Shown here in pieces: positions 60,437 through 64,000 of a DNA stretch of 64,000 nt. Origin of the DNA: JAEUKH01 sp964447205 (GTDB lineage: Bacteria; Myxococcota_A; Polyangia; Polyangiales; Ga0077539); contig CAYUSB010000020.1 in the NCBI GenBank assembly GCA_964447205.1, positions 82,198-146,197 on the forward strand, in the 5' to 3' direction. A model generated the notes under the pieces. It was not told the origin of the DNA. It made no database searches and saw nothing but the letters and a program-made list of their open reading frames with translations. Position numbers and translations under genes: made by a program. Numbering within the stretch: position 1 is the first letter of the stretch; every line of letters begins with the position of its first letter.

Positions 60437-61132
60437 TCACGGGGCCCGCCAGGTCAGGGTGAGATACGAGGTCGCGAGCAGGGTGGCGATGCCCCCGTCG
60501 CCCCGCACCACCCCGTCCCCCGTATCAAACGGAACCAGAAACCTCAGGGCCTCCACCCGCACGGTCAGCCCGATCGAGAAGAACCGGGTGAGGTGGTACA
60601 GCCCCCCGGCCGACACGTTGACGAGGGGTCCGAGGGTGGTCACGAGGAAGGTCTCGCCGTACACCGCGAGGCCTGCCCCCACCCCGACGAAGCCCTCCAG
60701 ATTCGAGCGGGTCGTCCATGCGATCCAGCGGTAATCCAGCCGAAACTGTTGCAGCGTGGCCGAGGCGAAGAGGTTGCGGGCGTTGCGCACGGAGAGGTCG
60801 TAGGCCACCACCCACTCGCGGCGCGGCCGATGCCTGCGGCCGTACCCCACGAGGATCCCCCCGCCGCCACCGAGCGGGCACACGGCCCCGTCGGAAGGGC
60901 ACACCGCGTCGGCCCGGAGCACGGTCGACGTGGACACGGCTCCGACCACGAAGCCGAAGGGGCGATACGGGATCGCCGCCTCCGTCGCGGAGGCCGTCAG
61001 GGCAGGCGGTTGCTGCGGGATCGGCTGCGCGCCTGCGGGGCCCGATCCGAGGGCGGCGATCGCGCCGCCCCACCCCAGGGCGACGGCGCAGCGTGCAGAT
61101 GATGACGAGAGGTGTTGCAATGCCGCGCGCAC
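60437..61132 (-). CDS. Predicted outer-membrane protein
   Basis: A 231-residue exported protein with a signal peptide (about 1-36, ending GPAGAQP) and amphipathic beta-strand pattern (GFVVGAVSTSTVLRAD, LEGFVGVGAGLAVYGETFL, IATLLATSYLTLTWRAP). Looks like a small outer-membrane barrel; two cysteines (CPSDGAVCP) may form a loop disulphide. No family name. Start ATG 61132 by signal peptide. Confidence 0.75.
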   Translation of the reverse strand: MRAALQHLSSSSARCAVALGWGGAIAALGSGPAGAQPIPQQPPALTASATEAAIPYRPFGFVVGAVSTSTVLRADAVCPSDGAVCPLGGGGGILVGYGRRHRPRREWVVAYDLSVRNARNLFASATLQQFRLDYRWIAWTTRSNLEGFVGVGAGLAVYGETFLVTTLGPLVNVSAGGLYHLTRFFSIGLTVRVEALRFLVPFDTGDGVVRGDGGIATLLATSYLTLTWRAP

Positions 61133-61254
61133 CGACGCAGTCTACGGCTCACAGCGCCCACGGCATAGTGGCCTCATCGACATCCGACGGGGATTGTTGA
61201 CAAGACCAGACCGGCTGGGATAGCTGCCCCGACCAAGAACGAGGCTGATTGGCG

Positions 61255-61632
61255 ATGGAGATCCTTCTCGACAAACGGGCGGTCAAGCAGATCCGGCTCT
61301 CGGCGCAGGACGCGATCGAGGAGGGTGACACCGAGACCTTGCGCGACGACATCCTTGACGCGTTCAGCGAGGACCAGGTGGAGGAGGTCGAGCGTCGCAT
61401 CGACACCGACTTCTACGACTTCCTCGGCGACACGCTGGAGGAGTGGTCGGGCGAAGACCTCGACGAGCTCTTCGACCTGCTCGAGGCTCAACTCGCGGAC
61501 GTGGGCATCGAGCTCAAGCTCGAGGGCGTCGAGGGGGCGGGCGACGACGAGGACGACGACGTCGACTTCGACGACGACGACCTCGGGACCGACGACGAGG
61601 AGCCCCTCGGGACCGACGACGACGACGATTGA
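61255..61632 (+). CDS. Acidic protein with Asp-rich C-terminal tail
   Basis: A 125-residue protein: about 90 residues of acidic helical sequence (MEILLDKRAVKQIRLSAQDA, EEVERRIDTDFYDFLGDTLE) and about 30 terminal residues that are mostly Asp and Glu. ATG 61255 follows GAGG at 61241-61244; an in-frame TTG lies at 61249. No signal peptide or recognised domain. Acidic tails of this kind often regulate binding to basic partners or DNA mimics, but nothing specific can be said. Confidence 0.72.
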   Translation: MEILLDKRAVKQIRLSAQDAIEEGDTETLRDDILDAFSEDQVEEVERRIDTDFYDFLGDTLEEWSGEDLDELFDLLEAQLADVGIELKLEGVEGAGDDEDDDVDFDDDDLGTDDEEPLGTDDDDD

Positions 61633-61665
61633 CTCACGCTCGGACGCGGGGCGAATCGGGATGAA

Positions 61666-62814
61666 TCACTCTGGGGCGGGGCTGAGCCGGGTCGCCCGAC
61701 GCCCGCTGCTGCGGCACGTCTCCGGGGCGACGGGTCCGAGGTCGCGGCCGCAGCGTCGGGCCTCCTCGCGCCCGCGCCTCCCCCATCGGTGACACGGAAA
61801 CTCCCGCCCGAGGCGCTCCCAGACCGCGCAGGCCCTGGGGTCGCGGAGCTGCACCCGCAGGAGGGCCTCGGCGTGCAGGGCGTCGTCGCGACGGATCGAC
61901 TGCCGGAAGTCCGTATACACCGCGTGGAAGGCCTCGGCGGCCGCGGCGAGGTCGCCGAGGTCGTCGCGCAGGATCTCCGCTCGGAGCATGGCCCCGTCGT
62001 CGAAGAGGGGGGCGTTGTAGCTCCCGCTGGAGTACACGGGCTCGCGGACGGCGAGCATCGCGTCGAGGGCCGCGAGGGCCCCGCGGAAATCACGGCGGGC
62101 CCGGAGCATCCGGGCGATGGCCATGTGCCCGTCGTCCCAGTGGCTGTTCTGGGGGTAGCCCACCTCGTGCAGCATGGACCTCCAGGTGGCCAGGGCCTCG
62201 TCGATGCGGCCCGCGCGCTCGAGGCGCTGGGCCTGGGCCGCTCGGATGGTCTCGTAGAGGAGGGAGGACCGCAGGACGGGGCGCCGGGCCAGGTCGTCGA
62301 GCCACGCGAGGGATCGGGCCCCGGTGGGGTCGGTCGCGTCGAGGTCGCGCAGGAGCAGGATCAGCGAACGCCGGGCCGCCCCCGTCCGCGGGTCGTCGAG
62401 GAGGGCCTCGAGGGCCGCGCGGCCGCGGCGGCGGGTGTCCGGGTCGTCGCTGGCCCAGCGCATCCGGGCGGCCTCGAAGGCAGCCCGGGGCCCTCGCTCC
62501 CAGGTGGGTGAGGTGCGGGCGAGGTCGTCGAGGAGGGCCAGGGCCCGGCCGTGTTCTCCCGCCCGACGCCAGGCCATGGCCGCGAGGAAGCGGGCCTGAC
62601 CCTGGTCGCGGGGGCGCTCGGTGGCCGTGGCGGCCCGGGCGTAGGCCTCGGCGGCCTCGGAGAACCGCCCCGCGGAGAAGGCCCGGTCGCCCGCCGCGAG
62701 GGCCCGCTGATGGGCCACGGGGCGGGTCACGGCGCATCCCAGCACCGCCGCGAGCAGGAGCCCCACCAGGGGCAGGGCGGGGCCTCTGCGGGGCGGGGCG
62801 GGGGCGGCGATCAC
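61666..62814 (-). CDS. TPR-like lipoprotein
   Basis: A 382-residue predicted lipoprotein: signal ending LLAAVLGC, then tetratricopeptide-like helix pairs (ALAAGDRAFSAGRFSEAAEA, AMAWRRAGEHGRALALLDDL, ALAAAAEAFHAVYTDF-type units). A Cys/Arg-rich C-terminus closes it. GTG 62814 overlaps the threonine aldolase stop (GTGA), so translation is coupled. Probably an envelope-associated scaffold; no specific role seen. Confidence 0.8.
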   Translation of the reverse strand: MIAAPAPPRRGPALPLVGLLLAAVLGCAVTRPVAHQRALAAGDRAFSAGRFSEAAEAYARAATATERPRDQGQARFLAAMAWRRAGEHGRALALLDDLARTSPTWERGPRAAFEAARMRWASDDPDTRRRGRAALEALLDDPRTGAARRSLILLLRDLDATDPTGARSLAWLDDLARRPVLRSSLLYETIRAAQAQRLERAGRIDEALATWRSMLHEVGYPQNSHWDDGHMAIARMLRARRDFRGALAALDAMLAVREPVYSSGSYNAPLFDDGAMLRAEILRDDLGDLAAAAEAFHAVYTDFRQSIRRDDALHAEALLRVQLRDPRACAVWERLGREFPCHRWGRRGREEARRCGRDLGPVAPETCRSSGRRATRLSPAPE

Positions 62815-63836
62815 ACCCCCTCCGCGGCGAGCTCCAGAAACACCTCCGCGGCCTGCCGAACCTCCTCCCGGCTCACATCGAGGTGGGTCACCACCCGCAC
62901 CCGGGCGGGGCCCATCGCGGCGGTGAGCACCCCTCGGGCGGCGGCGGCGGCTACGAGGGCTTCGGCGGTGGGGGTCTCGAGGTCGACCATGACGATGTTG
63001 GTCTCGGGGGTCTCCACCCGAAACCGCGGGTCGGCGGCCACCCGATGGGCGAAGACCCGGGCGTGGTCGTGGTCGTCGGCGAGGCGGGCCACGTGGTGGT
63101 CGAGGGCGTGCAGGCCCGCCGCGGCGAGCATCCCGATCTGGCGCATCCCCCCCCCGAGGCGCTTGCGGAGCCGGTGGGCCTCGGCGATGGCGTCGCGGGG
63201 CCCGGCGAGGAGCGACCCCACCGGGGCCCCGAGCCCCTTGGAGAGGCACAGGGACACGGTGTCGAAGGGGGCCGCGAGGGTGTGGAGGCTCAGGCCGCTG
63301 GCCACCGAGGCGTTGCAGAGCCGGGCCCCGTCGAGGTGCAGGGCCAGGCCGAGGGCCCGGGCTCGGGTGGTGGCGGCCACGACCTCGTCCTGGGGCAGGA
63401 CCTTGCCGCCCCCGCGGTTGTGGGTGTTCTCCCATGTGGCGAGGCGGGTGCGGGGGTAGTAGTAGGCCCGGGGTTTGACGGCGGCCTCGAGGGCCTCGGG
63501 GCTGTAGCTCACCCCCGGCCCGGCCACCACGAGCTGAACCCCCGCCAGGGCCGCGGCGGCCCCGCTCTCGTACCAGAGGCAGTGGGCCCCTTCGGGCACG
63601 ATGACCTCGTCGCCGGGGCGGGTGTGCACGAGGAGGGCGAGCTGGTTGGCCATGGTGCCTGAGGGGACGAAGAGGGCGGCCTCCTTGCCGAGGAGGGCGG
63701 CCACCCGGGCCTCGAGGGCGGCGGCCGTGGGGTCTTCGCCGTACACGTCGTCGCCCACGGGGGCCTCGAGCATGGCGTGGCGCATGGCGAGGGTGGGCCG
63801 GGTCACGGTGTCGGAGCGCAGGTCGATGGGCTTCAT
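62811..63836 (-). CDS. Low-specificity L-threonine aldolase
   Basis: A 341-residue PLP enzyme of fold type I that cleaves threonine or allo-threonine to glycine and acetaldehyde. It begins IDLRSDTVTRPT and shows VGDDVYGEDPT, FVPSGTMANQLAL, HLDGARLCNA (PLP-binding Asp) and CLSKGLGAPVGS with the PLP Lys. Length is standard. ATG 63836 lies 82 bp from tRNA-Thr, transcribed the other way. The TPR lipoprotein gene overlaps its end. Confidence 0.95.
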   Translation of the reverse strand: MKPIDLRSDTVTRPTLAMRHAMLEAPVGDDVYGEDPTAAALEARVAALLGKEAALFVPSGTMANQLALLVHTRPGDEVIVPEGAHCLWYESGAAAALAGVQLVVAGPGVSYSPEALEAAVKPRAYYYPRTRLATWENTHNRGGGKVLPQDEVVAATTRARALGLALHLDGARLCNASVASGLSLHTLAAPFDTVSLCLSKGLGAPVGSLLAGPRDAIAEAHRLRKRLGGGMRQIGMLAAAGLHALDHHVARLADDHDHARVFAHRVAADPRFRVETPETNIVMVDLETPTAEALVAAAAARGVLTAAMGPARVRVVTHLDVSREEVRQAAEVFLELAAEGV

Positions 63837-63917
63837 GGCGGGGTGCGTTCGGTGGACGTCGGGGTGCGAAGAGTCTTGCGTTGGCAGGGAGGCTGTGGCA
63901 CAAGCCTCCCCCCTGTC

Positions 63918-63989
<72 letters not shown>

Positions 63990-64000
63990 CAAGAGATACG

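Overview
The window reads as a chromosomal stretch of a very GC-rich myxobacterium (Myxococcota, perhaps the Sandaracinus/Polyangiales side). The basis is extreme G/C at third codon positions, many lipoproteins with Asp/Thr/Gly-rich necks, eukaryote-like signalling parts (FHA, PP2C, a Ser/Thr-kinase remnant), a geosmin synthase, and a retron-type reverse transcriptase with a long N-terminal extension. Taxonomy is inferred, since no rRNA is present. Genes are dense and often joined by ATGA/GTGA overlaps. Two tRNAs are present (Ser-TGA, Thr-CGT). No CRISPR array or intact transposase was seen.

Layout. 1-1577: a minus-strand pair, a partial unknown gene plus a RecB/Cas4-like nuclease. 1716-3739: a two-TM protein, tRNA-Ser and a TrkA-gated K+ channel. 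4280-9485: geosmin synthase followed by two tandem Family 2B encapsulin shell genes with cyclic-nucleotide-binding insertions, apparently a geosmin nanocompartment. 9743-12152: a Rid-family / crotonase / acyl-CoA dehydrogenase operon. 12151-17500: a degraded zone with two related cruciform repeats, an IS91-type transposase remnant, broken PLP-enzyme and kinase genes, and a few intact genes.

17507-23430: a small Cys-containing protein, a HEAT-repeat/aldo-keto-reductase fusion lacking the usual catalytic residues, then a retron: candidate msr-msd RNA (20775-20940), reverse transcriptase with HEAT-like N-terminus, and an overlapping leucine-rich-repeat partner. This is the best candidate for an undescribed system. 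23486-28017: secreted and surface lipoproteins. 28079-32846: rubredoxin, glutathione-dependent formaldehyde oxidation (dehydrogenase plus S-formylglutathione hydrolase), a desaturase and an epimerase. 32879-40593: envelope proteins, a truncated cytochrome c peroxidase and Rpn-like nuclease, and asparagine synthetase.

40717-47504: a eukaryote-type poly(ADP-ribose) glycohydrolase divergent from a four-gene operon encoding a zinc-ribbon/Hsp70-like ATPase, two small proteins and a vWA-like lipoprotein, a second candidate novel module. 47601-48520: a small nucleotidyltransferase gene pair bracketed by 40-bp direct repeats, one being the 3' end of the next gene. 49263-53622: an esterase, a zinc-ribbon membrane protein, and a one-protein acetate kinase/PduL phosphotransacylase. 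53673-60312: an FHA-centred signalling operon (double-FHA zinc-ribbon protein, PP2C phosphatase, FHA-trypsin protease, FHA-GAF adenylate cyclase), interrupted by a 100-N assembly gap inside a repeat. The window closes with an outer-membrane protein, an acidic protein, a TPR lipoprotein, threonine aldolase and tRNA-Thr.
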